This document shows, one piece after another, positions 42,914-51,276 of a stretch of 64,000 nucleotides of DNA; position 1 is the first letter of the stretch, and every line of letters begins with the position of its first letter. Origin of the DNA: Streptomyces sp. NBC_00539. Its GTDB lineage: Bacteria > Actinomycetota > Actinomycetes > Streptomycetales > Streptomycetaceae. Under the pieces are notes generated by a model that saw nothing but the letters and a program-made list of their open reading frames with translations, had not been told where the DNA came from and ran no database searches. The position numbers and the translations under genes are program-made. The DNA is taken from assembly GCF_036346105.1 (NCBI RefSeq), contig NZ_CP107811.1, positions 6,653,501-6,717,500 on the forward strand. Direction: 5' to 3'.

Positions 42914-44217
42914 AGGCAGTCGTCCACAACAGCTACGGACCACCCGAGGTCCTGCGCCTCGAGGAGGTCGCCGAGCCGGCGAAGCCGGGCAGCGGCGAGG
43001 TGCTGCTGCGCGTCCACGCCTCCGCGGTCGATCCGGGAGTGTGGCACGTCACGGCCGGGCTGCCGTACCTGATCCGCGCCACGCCCTACGGCCTGCGCGG
43101 GTCGAAGCCCCGCGTGCGGGGCATGGACGTGGCAGGTGTCGTCGAGGCCGTCGGCCCGGGGGTGAGCCGCTTCCGGCCCGGCGACGAGGTGTACGGCACC
43201 TGCGACGGAGCATTCGCCGAGTACGCGTGCGCCAAGCAGGACCGGCTCGCGCCGAAGCCGTCCGGCCTGGACTTCGCGGCGGTGGCTGCCATACCCGTGT
43301 CCGGATGTACCGCCCTGCAGGCCCTGCGGGACGCCGGACGCGTGCGGGCCGAGCAGCGCGTCCTCGTCATCGGCGCGTCCGGCGGGGTGGGCGGCTTCGC
43401 CGTCCAGCTCGCCAAGGCCTTCGGCGCGCACGTCACCGGCGTCTGCAGTGCGGCCGGTGCGGACCTGGTTCGCTCCCTCGGCGCGGACGAGGTCATCGAC
43501 TACACCCGCGAGGACCCGACGGACGGCACCCGCCGCTACGACCTCGTCCTCGATATCGCCGGAAACCGGCCGCTGCACCGGCTCCGCCGCGCCCTCACCC
43601 CGCGTGGAACCCTCGTCATCGTCGGCGGGGAGGGCGGTGGCAGGTGGACCGGCGGCATGGGCCGCACACTGCGGGCACTGATGCTGTCGCCGTTCGTCGG
43701 CCAACGGCTCGTAGGGCTGGTCTCCTCACAGAAGCACGACGATCTCCGGCTTCTCGCGGACCTGGTCGAGGCCGGCACCGTGAAACCCGTCGTCCACCGG
43801 ACGTACCCGCTGGCCGAGGTCCCCGAAGCCATTCGGTACCTGAGAGGCAATCAGACCCTCGGCAAGATCACCATCCGCCTGCGAAGGTCCGGCGGGCCCG
43901 GCGCGGCGGCGATCGGACGGCCGCCTGATCTCGAAACCCTGTGCCTGCGGCACGCCGAACCGCCACACCGCGACGCGCCCGCCGGACCTTCGCAGGGGTC
44001 CGGCCGTCTGCTCTCCGCGTTGCGATCAACCGGGTGGCAAGGCGGCTATTGCTCCTCGGCGGAGGTCCGTCGTACCTCGAAGTGGAAGCATCCGTATTCC
44101 AGTGCCCTGACGTGCACGAGCACCACGTCCGGGTCGTCGAACGCATCGTCGAAGGCCGCATCGAAGCCGGCGGTGGCGTCGGCCGGAATCTCCAGAAGGC
44201 GGCCACCTGCGATGTGA
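42910..44217 (+). CDS. MDR-family NAD(P)-dependent alcohol dehydrogenase with an abnormal C-terminal extension
   Basis: The first 325 residues form a medium-chain dehydrogenase/quinone-reductase-type protein: MKAVVHNSYGPPEVL, the cofactor motif GASGGVGGFAVQLAKAFGA, and the final strand GNQTLGKITIRL. Zinc ligands of true alcohol dehydrogenases are not evident. Relatives end near residue 325 (about 43885). Here the frame continues for about 110 Ser/Arg-rich residues antisense to the DUF1203 gene, which suggests the original stop was lost when the inverted-repeat segment at 43878 arose. Third gene of a coupled unit with a membrane protein and XRE regulator. Confidence 0.88.
   Translation: MKAVVHNSYGPPEVLRLEEVAEPAKPGSGEVLLRVHASAVDPGVWHVTAGLPYLIRATPYGLRGSKPRVRGMDVAGVVEAVGPGVSRFRPGDEVYGTCDGAFAEYACAKQDRLAPKPSGLDFAAVAAIPVSGCTALQALRDAGRVRAEQRVLVIGASGGVGGFAVQLAKAFGAHVTGVCSAAGADLVRSLGADEVIDYTREDPTDGTRRYDLVLDIAGNRPLHRLRRALTPRGTLVIVGGEGGGRWTGGMGRTLRALMLSPFVGQRLVGLVSSQKHDDLRLLADLVEAGTVKPVVHRTYPLAEVPEAIRYLRGNQTLGKITIRLRRSGGPGAAAIGRPPDLETLCLRHAEPPHRDAPAGPSQGSGRLLSALRSTGWQGGYCSSAEVRRTSKWKHPYSSALTCTSTTSGSSNASSKAASKPAVASAGISRRRPPAM
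43878..43996. repeat. 20-bp perfect inverted repeats 79 bp apart
   Basis: The 20-mer at 43878-43897 (CCTGCGAAGGTCCGGCGGGC) is the exact reverse complement of 43977-43996. The left arm lies at the natural 3' end of the dehydrogenase gene. The 79 bp between encode nothing recognisable. It may be a long-loop terminator, an inverted duplication or the ends of a small non-autonomous element; no flanking duplication is obvious. Confidence 0.85.
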
Positions 44218-44564
44218 CCCCGGGCGTCGTAGCGGCGCACGGTACGCAGAGCGCCCGGTCGAGCGAAGGGGTAGTGCTCGCCAGGGGTGAACCCGCCGCA
44301 GTCATCGGCGTGGATGAAGACGGGGCCCTGTTCGTCGTAAGCGCCCGGATCTGCCCCCGTCGCGGCGGCCCAGCGGCGCAACGGGGCGTAGGAAACAAGG
44401 GCGATCCGCTCGCCGAGCGTGATGGGGAGCAGGCAGCAGCGCAGGGGGGAGCCCGCGTCGACGCGGGTCGCGTGGTAGGGGGCGCAGGGACGGCCCGCGT
44501 CGTCGGCGACTCGAAGTTCCTTGAGGGCGGCTGTGTCCACAGGGAACACGGTGTATTTGGTCAT
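44046..44564 (-). CDS. DUF1203 protein
   Basis: The 172-residue protein matches DUF1203: PLRCCLLPITLGERIALVS (the cysteine-containing core), ALVSYAPL, and EQGPVFIHADDCGGF. These proteins have a conserved Cys/His pattern and no known activity. The ATG at 44564 begins MTKYTVFPVD, as in relatives; upstream in-frame residues are rejected. It is antisense to the read-on part of the dehydrogenase frame and stands alone. Confidence 0.87.
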   Translation of the reverse strand: MTKYTVFPVDTAALKELRVADDAGRPCAPYHATRVDAGSPLRCCLLPITLGERIALVSYAPLRRWAAATGADPGAYDEQGPVFIHADDCGGFTPGEHYPFARPGALRTVRRYDARGHIAGGRLLEIPADATAGFDAAFDDAFDDPDVVLVHVRALEYGCFHFEVRRTSAEEQ

Positions 44565-44720
44565 GCGCCCATGCTGGATCGGTGCACGGTTATGCGCTGG
44601 CAGGAAACCGACGTCGCGTGGGTGCGTGCACACCGGAAGGCTCACCGGAAACGCCACTCCCGCTGAGCCGGAGGATCAGCGAGAAGGCGGAGGGTCCGGA
44701 CCGGGTCGTCGAGCTGTCGG

Positions 44721-45587
44721 TCAGGTGGTGGCGGTGAACGCGGGCAGGTGCTCGCGAAGGAAGGCGTGGAGCGTCCTGGCGGGGCGGCCGAGGAGGGTCT
44801 CGATGGTGTCGTTGGGGGATTCCGGACGCTCCGTGGCCAGTCGCTGGATCTCGACGACGTGGCTCGCGAGCCAGGGTGGCATGTGTGCGGTCGACAGCAG
44901 ATGGCTGTGGAACTCGTGTGGTGGCAGGTCGATGTGACGGACGGGGCGACCGGTCAGCTCGCCGAGTAGGCGGGCGAGTTCGGAATGGCTGAAGGCCTGC
45001 GGGCCGGTCAGGGTGTACGTGGCACCGGCGAGGCCGGGAACGAGAAGGGTCTCGGCGGCCACGTCGGCGATGTCCCGGACGTCGACGTAGTTGCAGGGCG
45101 CGTCGCGCATCGCCCCGATGAGCACGCCCTGGGCGACCGACGGGGCGTTCAGGAGCAGCTTGTGCATGAAGGCGTACGGTCGGAGCAACGTAGCCGTCAT
45201 GCCGGTCGCCGCCAGGTGTTCCTCAACTCGCACGTGTCCGCGCGAGATGGCCACTGGTGAGGCGGGCTCGGCAGCCGGAGCGGAGAGTTTGACTACGTGC
45301 TGTACCCCGCACAGGGCCGCGGCGTCCACGGCGTTGGTCTCCAGCTCGACTTGACGCGGGCTGTTGGCCATGGCGAGGAACAGCTGCGTGGATCCTTGGA
45401 GGGCGGCGCGGAGCGTACGGGGATCTGCGGCGTCCGCCCCGACGATCTCGACCGAGGTTCTTGCGCCAGTGGCGTCGCGCAGTGCGTCGGGAGTACGGCT
45501 GATGGCCCGGCAGGGGACGTCGAGTTCGGTCAGCCGGCGGAGCAGCGCGCCGCCGGTGGCGCCGGTTGCGCCCATGATGGTGATCAC
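44721..45587 (-). CDS. NmrA-type NAD(P)-binding protein
   Basis: The 288-residue protein has the atypical-SDR Rossmann start ITIMGATGATGGALLRRL, followed by VKLSAPAAE and LRPYAFMHKLLLNAP, typical of NmrA-like and quinone-reductase-2-like proteins. A GAAGGG lies before the GTG start. It lies 51 bp downstream of a membrane protein gene and 0.6 kb downstream of a MarR gene, all on the minus strand. Likely a quinone or small-electrophile reductase, or a redox sensor; which is not clear. Confidence 0.9.
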   Translation of the reverse strand: MITIMGATGATGGALLRRLTELDVPCRAISRTPDALRDATGARTSVEIVGADAADPRTLRAALQGSTQLFLAMANSPRQVELETNAVDAAALCGVQHVVKLSAPAAEPASPVAISRGHVRVEEHLAATGMTATLLRPYAFMHKLLLNAPSVAQGVLIGAMRDAPCNYVDVRDIADVAAETLLVPGLAGATYTLTGPQAFSHSELARLLGELTGRPVRHIDLPPHEFHSHLLSTAHMPPWLASHVVEIQRLATERPESPNDTIETLLGRPARTLHAFLREHLPAFTATT

Positions 45588-45638
45588 AGTGAGCCCTTCA
45601 CGGTCGAGAGGTCTGTCGGACGGGTGGGGAGGGCCGGG

Positions 45639-46100
45639 TCACGTCTGTTGCCGGGAGGTCGCACCGTGCCACCGCCAGGTGACGATGGTGGCGGCCAGTG
45701 CGGCCGAGAGCGGCAGGTCGATCCGCAAGCGCTCCAGCCATCCGGCGTCGGGCACCGGCGTGTGCGACGGCAGCCACTGGGAAGTGAACCACCCGAGCAG
45801 GCCGGCGACTGCGGCCGCCGCAACGGCGAGTCCGAGGGCGAGCGCCAGTCGCGGTGCCGAGGTCGTCCAGCGGCGTGGCCGGCCACGCCGGTGCAGCCAC
45901 GCGCCGACGACGCACGCCACGAGGGCGGACGTGGCCCCGATGGAGGTGACGGCGGCCATGGTGAGTTCGGGCTGCCCGGTGAGGACTCCGCCGAGCCCGG
46001 CGGTGAGGGCGGGGGCCAGGTAGGCGGCTGCGACTTCCTTCCGGAGGGCGAAGGGGCGCGTGGCGGAACCAGGTACAGAGATTCCATGGGGAGGGCTCAC
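45639..46100 (-). CDS. Small membrane protein under MarR control
   Basis: The 153-residue protein has about four hydrophobic segments (AYLAPALTAGLGGVL, then ALVACVVGAWL, ALGLAVAAAAVAGLLGWF, and LSAALAATIVTW) in two pairs. No motif is recognised. The GTG start follows GAGGAG, and a MarR-type dyad lies 15 bp upstream of it. It heads a transcript with the NmrA-type gene and is probably repressed by the MarR protein encoded upstream. Confidence 0.7.
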   Translation of the reverse strand: MSPPHGISVPGSATRPFALRKEVAAAYLAPALTAGLGGVLTGQPELTMAAVTSIGATSALVACVVGAWLHRRGRPRRWTTSAPRLALALGLAVAAAAVAGLLGWFTSQWLPSHTPVPDAGWLERLRIDLPLSAALAATIVTWRWHGATSRQQT

Positions 46101-46114
46101 AAGTCTCCTCGAGA

Positions 46115-46132
46115 TAATTAGGTGGCTAACTA
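46115..46132. promoter_or_regulatory. MarR-type operator at the membrane-protein gene
   Basis: TAATTAG-N4-CTAACTA is a near-perfect dyad (6 of 7 positions) in an AT-rich island 15 bp before the start codon. The half-site GCTAACTATT recurs upstream of the MarR gene. Confidence 0.68.
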
Positions 46133-46194
46133 TTTGGGTGCGGCTGAGTGCGTCACTTGGCCACGGCGACTGTTTCTTGCGGAAAGCCGGGGTC

Positions 46195-46716
46195 CTAGTC
46201 GGCGGTCAGTGCACCGATCCGCCGGGTAATCCGCTCCAGGAGGTCCAGGAACAGCCCCCGCTCGTCGACGCTCAATCCGTCGACCAGTGCCTCAAGTCGA
46301 GCGAAGTGGTCCGCGGCCATGTCGCGCAGCCGCTGGGCGCCGCGCGCGGTGAGGACCACCACCGCGCCCCGCCCGTCCTCGGTGGAGGCGCGCCGAGCCA
46401 CCAGGCCCTCGCGCTCCAGTCCGCTGACAAGGCCGGTCACCGTAGCGCGCGAGACGCCAAGGCTCCTCGCGAGGTGCGACGGCGACTTCTCTCCGTCGTT
46501 GTCCTCCAGGTCCACCAGCAGGCGGTAGCGCCCGGTCGACAGCCCGGAACGTGAGAAGTGCACTTCTGACGCCCGGTCCAGGCGCGCCCCGGCCGCCATC
46601 AGGCGCACGGCGACGAGTACCGCCTGCGGATCGGCGTCCAGCCCGTACCGCGCGATCTGCTTCCGTGCCTGATCGAGCGTGGGTGTAGCGCCGGCCGTCG
46701 CGTCCTCGTCACTCAT
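46195..46716 (-). CDS. MarR-family regulator
   Basis: The 173-residue protein has a MarR winged helix (SPSHLARSLGVSRATVTGLVS, then LEREGLVARRASTEDGRGAVV) and flanking dimerisation helices. Two AT-rich sites sharing GCTAACTATT lie, one upstream of its own start and one upstream of the next gene (45639-46100). It therefore likely represses itself and the membrane protein/NmrA genes. The start codon follows the operator by only 6 bp with no clear ribosome binding site, so its mRNA may be leaderless. Confidence 0.92.
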   Translation of the reverse strand: MSDEDATAGATPTLDQARKQIARYGLDADPQAVLVAVRLMAAGARLDRASEVHFSRSGLSTGRYRLLVDLEDNDGEKSPSHLARSLGVSRATVTGLVSGLEREGLVARRASTEDGRGAVVVLTARGAQRLRDMAADHFARLEALVDGLSVDERGLFLDLLERITRRIGALTAD

Positions 46717-46721
46717 GAGAT

Positions 46722-46740
46722 TTAATATGGCAGCTAACTA
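46722..46740. promoter_or_regulatory. MarR-type operator at the MarR gene
   Basis: TTAATATGGCAGCTAACTA carries one good CTAACTA half-site and one degenerate half, and shares GCTAACTATT with the site at 46115. It touches the MarR start region. Confidence 0.55.
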
Positions 46741-46782
46741 TTGGCCGGTCAAGATGCACTGGGCAGATCCTCGCCCTCCGGC

Positions 46783-47307
46783 TCAGGCCGTGGCGGCTAC
46801 TCGGCTGGGGGCGTCGGGTGGGGGCAGGGTCTTGAGGGGGTCCTCGGCGAGGTGGGCGACGTGCGTGAGCGCGTTCTCGTAGACGGGTCGGGGGAAGGCG
46901 AACGGCCCGATGGCGAGTTCTCCCCAGGCCGGGCGGTGGGGTTGGTGGAATGCGGACCACGTGACGGTCTCGGGCGTGGCGGTGATGCGGGTGAACAGGG
47001 GCCAGCAGTCCCAGATACCGCAGGGACAGCCCAGCACCGCGGTGGCGTCCGTCGGTGCGTGGCGGAGCCCCGGGGTGGCGTTGCCGAGGAAGTGGGATGC
47101 GGCGTCACCCAGGTCGGACTCTGCCAATCCGGCGTACTGGCGGAGCAGGAAGTCCTCCGCGTCCTCGGGCGTCCTCCTGTAGGCGCTCTTCTCCTACAGC
47201 CACAGTGGCCGCGTGGCATCGGCGGCGTGGACGCGGAGGTCGGAGCCGTCGATGCGGATGCCCCACAGGCGGGCGGAGGTGTAGGTGAAGAACTCGATGT
47301 GCTGCAC
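46783..47307 (-). pseudogene. Hypothetical gene interrupted by an in-frame amber codon
   Basis: Codons 1-37 (from GTG at 47307) read QHIEFFTYTSARLWGIRID and VHAADATRPLWL; codon 38 (47196-47194) is TAG; the same frame then continues EKSAYRRTPEDAEDFLLRQ and on to CPCGIWDCWPLF, ending at 46783. Both halves are well preserved and no frameshift is needed, so this is a recent nonsense mutation, or possibly read-through. The CPCGIWDCWPL block is a feature of an uncharacterised actinobacterial family. An independent start at 47127 would give only the C-terminal half. Confidence 0.75.
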
Positions 47308-47602
47308 GGAGTCATTGTCCGGGGTCAGGGCCGGCCGCTGATGCGCCGGCCGGACAGACGGATCCGTGCCCCCGGATCCCTGCCAACGCGGCTTTCGCTC
47401 CGTTCGGCGCCCCAACGGGCGGCCTCGTGGTCACCCCTGCCCCGTGGAGGTCCGCGACCGTACTGACGGTGATCGACCGGACGGCTCCGCTCCACCCTGT
47501 GGGCGCCCACCGGGCGAACAGCGACGTACTGGGGAGTGCGCCATGGCCGTCGTCCATTGGCGTATCAGGTGACGGACGCTCAGTGATGGCTGAGCCCGTC
47601 GG

Positions 47603-47896
47603 TCAGTCGATGCCTTCGATGATGCGGAAGTCGCGCTCGACGGCGTCGGAGAGGACAACCAGCGCCTTCTGGTATGCCTCGCTCTCGTATGCCGCGACGG
47701 CCTGTTCGAAGCTGTCGAACTCGATCAGAATGACGCGGTGCGTGTTTCCGGCCTCGTGGGCGACGACTCGACTGCCACGGGACAGGAGCCGCCCGCCCCC
47801 AGCCCGGACGGCCGGACCGGCCAGCTTGTCGTAGGCAGTCAGCCTCTCAGGGTCGGATATGGCGCGGTAGACACTGACCCAGTAGCTCTTGGCCAT
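47603..47896 (-). CDS. DUF1330 protein
   Basis: The 97-residue ferredoxin-like-fold protein reads MAKSYWVSVYRAISDPERL, then HRVILIEFDSFEQAVAAY and SEAYQKALVVLSDAVERDF, the DUF1330 core. AGGAGG lies before the ATG at 47896. A broken second copy of its C-terminal part is at 35649-35801. It is 70 bp downstream of a CMD-family gene on the same strand and may share its HxlR-controlled promoter. Function of DUF1330 is unknown. Confidence 0.92.
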   Translation of the reverse strand: MAKSYWVSVYRAISDPERLTAYDKLAGPAVRAGGGRLLSRGSRVVAHEAGNTHRVILIEFDSFEQAVAAYESEAYQKALVVLSDAVERDFRIIEGID

Positions 47897-47966
47897 GGAA
47901 ACCTCCTGTGTTCGGCCGGACACGTCCGACTTCGAAATTTTGTATGGGCAGGCCGGGTAGGGCGAG

Positions 47967-48539
47967 TCATCGAGGGCGGGGCGGGAAGTCGGCGAAGCGT
48001 GGTGCGCCGGGCTCGTGCGGTATGCGAGCGGCGCGGGCGGCGAAGCTGACGGCGTGATACCACCCGCACAGCAGGAACAGGTCGAGCAGTTGGGGCTCGT
48101 CGAAGACCGAGGCAAGCCGTGCCCACAATGCGTCGTCGACGTCGGAACGCTCATGCAGCATGTCGACAGCGAGAATGAGCAGCCGTTCCGGCTCGGATGT
48201 CCAGCACTCGTCGGCGGGACCGCCGTGCACCAGCGAAGTCGCCTGCTCGTGGGTGAGGCCGACGCGCTCGGCGAACGTCGACATGTGCACGCCCCACTCG
48301 TACTCGCAGCCGCACAGCGCGCACGTCCGGTCGATGACGATCTCGCGTTCCCGCATGGTCAGCGTCAGCTGCCGACTCAACTCGTAGCGACCCCACCCGT
48401 GCATGGCGCCGGCCATCGGGAGGTTTCTGGCGAACATCCGGAACAACCCGATGGGTGGGGCCTCTCCGGGCATCATGCGCGCGAGCAGTGCGCCGACCTG
48501 GTCGGTGTACGGCGGTTCCACCAGGGCTATCCGCGGCAT
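47967..48539 (-). CDS. Carboxymuconolactone decarboxylase family protein
   Basis: The 190-residue all-helical protein has the CMD/AhpD-type redox motif CALCGCEYEWGVH, with the two cysteines and the distal histidine expected for a peroxidase or thiol-linked activity. GGGAGAGG precedes the ATG at 48539. It is divergent from an HxlR regulator with two palindromes between them. AhpD-like proteins under HxlR control are commonly tied to electrophile or quinone stress. Confidence 0.92.
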   Translation of the reverse strand: MPRIALVEPPYTDQVGALLARMMPGEAPPIGLFRMFARNLPMAGAMHGWGRYELSRQLTLTMREREIVIDRTCALCGCEYEWGVHMSTFAERVGLTHEQATSLVHGGPADECWTSEPERLLILAVDMLHERSDVDDALWARLASVFDEPQLLDLFLLCGWYHAVSFAARAARIPHEPGAPRFADFPPRPR

Positions 48540-48557
48540 CGCCTCTCCCGTCGAGTT

Positions 48558-48612
48558 CGTTTCGAAAATAGAAACGCTGGAGGGGATGTTAGTGTTTCGA
48601 ATAGCGAAACAC
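48558..48612. promoter_or_regulatory. Two HxlR-type operators
   Basis: CGTTTCGAAAATAGAAACG (48558-48576; 6-bp arms) and GTGTTTCG-N5-CGAAACAC (48592-48612; perfect 8-bp arms) share the core GTTTCGAA...GAAAC. They are in the 83-bp gap between the divergent CMD and HxlR genes, with centres 35 bp apart, one near each start codon. Confidence 0.8.
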
Positions 48613-48622
48613 AAGGAGGCGT

Positions 48623-48976
48623 ATGTCAACGCCGCGTCCAGGCACGCCAGTTCGTGGATCGACGACCGGCCGTCCGATCATGGCCGCGATGGACCTGTTC
48701 GGCCGCCGGTGGGCGCTGCGAATTCTCTGGGAGCTCCGTTCGGGCCCGCTCGGCGCCCGCGCGCTGCTGGCACGGTGCGAAGGCCTGTCGTCAAGCGTCC
48801 TCTACCAGCGGCTACGCGAACTCGTATCGAGCGGGATCATCGCTCCTTCGGCCGACGGCTACGAGCTCACTCGACTGGGGACAGCGCTCGGTCACGCCCT
48901 CCGTCCGCTCGACGAATGGGCGGCCATCTGGGCGCAGGAGCAAGAACAGCCCGATCAGGAGCCCACGGATACCTGA
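48623..48976 (+). CDS. HxlR-family regulator
   Basis: The 117-residue protein is a single HxlR winged helix: MAAMDLFGRRWALRILWELR, then LSSSVLYQRLRELVSSGII and a short C-terminal helix. HxlR proteins sense aldehydes, quinones or hypochlorite, often through a cysteine; one cysteine is present in LLARCEGL, near the recognition helix. AAGGAGG precedes the ATG. It probably represses itself and the divergent CMD/DUF1330 genes. Confidence 0.95.
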   Translation: MSTPRPGTPVRGSTTGRPIMAAMDLFGRRWALRILWELRSGPLGARALLARCEGLSSSVLYQRLRELVSSGIIAPSADGYELTRLGTALGHALRPLDEWAAIWAQEQEQPDQEPTDT

Positions 48977-49010
48977 AGGTGACGGCCACCAGGTCGGCGT
49001 GATGTGACAG

Positions 49011-49024
49011 CCCCCGACTGGGGG
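49011..49024 (+). terminator. Short C5/G5 hairpin after the HxlR gene
   Basis: CCCCC-GACT-GGGGG forms a small hairpin 35 bp after the stop codon, with TGTG before and CACA after that could extend the stem beyond mismatches. Confidence 0.35.
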
Positions 49025-49170
49025 ACACATGGGCTCGCGCGGCCTGCGAAAAGTTGTCGGAGCCCACGCGTAGCCGGGGCAGCAGCAGCGCGATGGAGAA
49101 GTGCCGGTCGGCGCTCAGGGACAGTTAGTGCCCCTGGCGCCGGGCCGCCGGGGCGCCGCCCTGGTCCCGC

Positions 49171-50292
49171 TCAGCCGTACATCGCCAGGCGGTAGAGGTG
49201 GGCGAGCGCCTCGTCGATGGGGTGGGGCTCTGGCCTGCCGGAGGAGTCCAGCCCGTTCCACCTCTGCAGGTTCACCGCGACCGCCATCTGGCGTGTGCCG
49301 TCGGCGCGGGTCATGGCGAGCGTTCCGCCGCCCCAGACCGTGCCGCCGTGCCCCCAGAAGGTGCCCTGGCCCGGAGCTGTCATGGGGTGCAGCCCGAGGC
49401 CGTAGTCGATCGTCTTGCCCTCCTGTGAGACGACCGGGACGGTGCGTTGCATCTCGACCAAGGACGACGGACTGACGATCTGCCCGGCCAGGAGCATGCC
49501 GTAGAAGCGGTTCAGGTCGGAGGCGGTGGATATCAGGGAGGCTGAGGGGCCCACCCATGACATGTCGTAGACGCTGTAGTCGCGAGGTGGGTCGATCATG
49601 CCGGACCATGCCTCGTAGAGCCGTGAATGCGGCCCGTTCACGTACGGTCCGGAAGGCAGTTCGGTTTCGCGGAGACCGGCGCGTTCGATGACGCAGCGGG
49701 TGATGTACCGCTCGGCCGTGCTGCCGGTCACCTCCTCCAAGAGCCGGACGAGGAGGAGGTAGTTGGTGTTGGAGTACACCCCGGGTGTTGTGCCGGGGGC
49801 ACCGACGGCAGGGGCGTTGACTCCCTTCTCGATCAGTTCGATGGGGTCGAACCGCGTGAACCGGTGCTCGTCCAGGCTGCTGGGGCCGGTTTCGGAGAGG
49901 ACGGGGTACCCCTTGAGGGAGGGGTAGGCGTAGGGGAGGTACTCCGCGAGGCCGCTCGTGTGGTTGAGCAGCATCCGGACCGTGATCGCCTCCCCCCTTC
50001 CCCCGGCGGGAGCGTGCTCCGGTAGGTACCGGCCGATCGGCGCGTCGAGTGCGATCCGACGGCTCTCGACCTGCTGGAGCACGGCGGCGGCGGTGAAGGT
50101 CTTGGTGATGCTGCCGACGCGGTGGCGCATGTCGGGGGTGACGGGGCTGCCGGTGGCGAGGTCGGCGAACCCGGCGGCGCCTCGCCACACTTGGTCCCCG
50201 TCCCGCACCTCGGCGAAAAGTCCCGGCATTCCCGCGTGGTGGACGTCTTGGACGGCCCGTTCCAGCGCCGCGTGGTCAAGTGCGTTCTTCAC
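49171..50292 (-). CDS. Serine hydrolase of the beta-lactamase/DD-peptidase fold (class C-like)
   Basis: The 373-residue protein has the SxxK motif S61-I-T-K64 in RVGSITKTF, the YxN motif Y173-S-N175 in GVYSNTNYL, and HGGT in the position of KTG. This is the S12 family, which includes esterases, DD-peptidases and class C beta-lactamases. No signal peptide is visible from the GTG at 50292, so it may be a cytosolic esterase; AAAGGA precedes that start. It is divergent from a TetR gene with a palindrome between. Confidence 0.9.
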   Translation of the reverse strand: MKNALDHAALERAVQDVHHAGMPGLFAEVRDGDQVWRGAAGFADLATGSPVTPDMRHRVGSITKTFTAAAVLQQVESRRIALDAPIGRYLPEHAPAGGRGEAITVRMLLNHTSGLAEYLPYAYPSLKGYPVLSETGPSSLDEHRFTRFDPIELIEKGVNAPAVGAPGTTPGVYSNTNYLLLVRLLEEVTGSTAERYITRCVIERAGLRETELPSGPYVNGPHSRLYEAWSGMIDPPRDYSVYDMSWVGPSASLISTASDLNRFYGMLLAGQIVSPSSLVEMQRTVPVVSQEGKTIDYGLGLHPMTAPGQGTFWGHGGTVWGGGTLAMTRADGTRQMAVAVNLQRWNGLDSSGRPEPHPIDEALAHLYRLAMYG

Positions 50293-50417
50293 GGCATGCG
50301 TCCTTTCGGGATTCCCCGGTGTGAGCGTTCTGCGGTCGCTCGTCCGGGATGACAGGGCACGGGGTGGCGGGTCGGCACGCCTCGTGCCCGGCCCGTCGAC
50401 ACCCCCATGCCTCATTA

Positions 50418-50434
50418 TGCACGCGGTGCGTGCA
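50418..50434. promoter_or_regulatory. Palindrome upstream of a TetR gene
   Basis: TGCACGC-N3-GCGTGCA is a perfect 7-bp inverted repeat 44 bp before the TetR start and 125 bp before the divergent serine hydrolase start. It is the likely TetR operator; AAGTGCATCGG just downstream repeats one half loosely. Confidence 0.7.
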
Positions 50435-50478
50435 ACACCAAGTGCATCGGTATGCTGGTCTCCGGCGAGAGGAGAAAA

Positions 50479-51138
50479 ATGGCAGGCCGAAGGCGTTGGT
50501 CCACCGAAGAGATCCTTGATGCGGCGGCGGAGCTGCTGCGCACGGGCGATGCGGATTCGTTCAGCGTGCGCAAACTGGCCGCGACCCTGGGGACCGATTC
50601 CTCCAGCCTCTACCGGCACTTCCGCACCAAGACCGAACTGCTGCGCGCGGTTGCCGACCGCATCCTCCTGGCCGCCATGGACGGCTACCGTGCCGAAGGT
50701 GACTGGAAGCAGCGCATCACCGCCCTGGCCCTGCGCATGAGGGGCGCCTTCGGGCAGCAGCCCCAACTCGCCGCGGTCTGGGGGCGGTACGCGTCGAGCG
50801 GTACGGGATCCAGGCTGGTCATGGAAGAGGTGCTCCAAGCGCTGCGCGCGTCCGGTCTCCCCGAGGAGGAGATCCCGGTCGGCTACCACCGGATCGCCGT
50901 CCTCATCGCCGCACTGATCGCGTCGGAGGCCGGTGCCGGCACGGTTACCCCCGAGGAGCACGAACAAGGCATGGAGCTGTTCCGCGTGGCGGTGCTGGGG
51001 GCCGATCCCGAACGATTCCCCGCCCTGGCTTCCTTCGCCCGGGACATCCGCCCCCTCGGAGCAGAGCGCCGAGAGGCGTTCCTAGACCTCCTCGCCGCGC
51101 AACTGGCCCACATCGAGGCGGCGATCCCCCCGGGCTAG
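50479..51138 (+). CDS. TetR/AcrR-family regulator
   Basis: The 219-residue protein has a TetR helix-turn-helix (STEEILDAAAELLRTGDAD, then LAATLGTDSSSLYRHFRTK) and a TetR_C domain. AGAGGAG precedes the ATG at 50479, the better of two in-frame starts. The palindrome at 50418-50434 lies in the gap to the divergent serine hydrolase, which is probably its target. The ligand is unknown. Confidence 0.93.
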   Translation: MAGRRRWSTEEILDAAAELLRTGDADSFSVRKLAATLGTDSSSLYRHFRTKTELLRAVADRILLAAMDGYRAEGDWKQRITALALRMRGAFGQQPQLAAVWGRYASSGTGSRLVMEEVLQALRASGLPEEEIPVGYHRIAVLIAALIASEAGAGTVTPEEHEQGMELFRVAVLGADPERFPALASFARDIRPLGAERREAFLDLLAAQLAHIEAAIPPG

Positions 51139-51276
51139 TCCGTCTCTTTCGGATCGTGCCGGTCGAGCCCTCGGCGTCCGTCACCTCGTCGCCCCGGGTC
51201 CGCTGCACGCGAATGGCCTCGCTCTCGGACACCACGCCACCCTCGTCAAGGCGCTCGCCTGGGAGAAGATCTGAGG

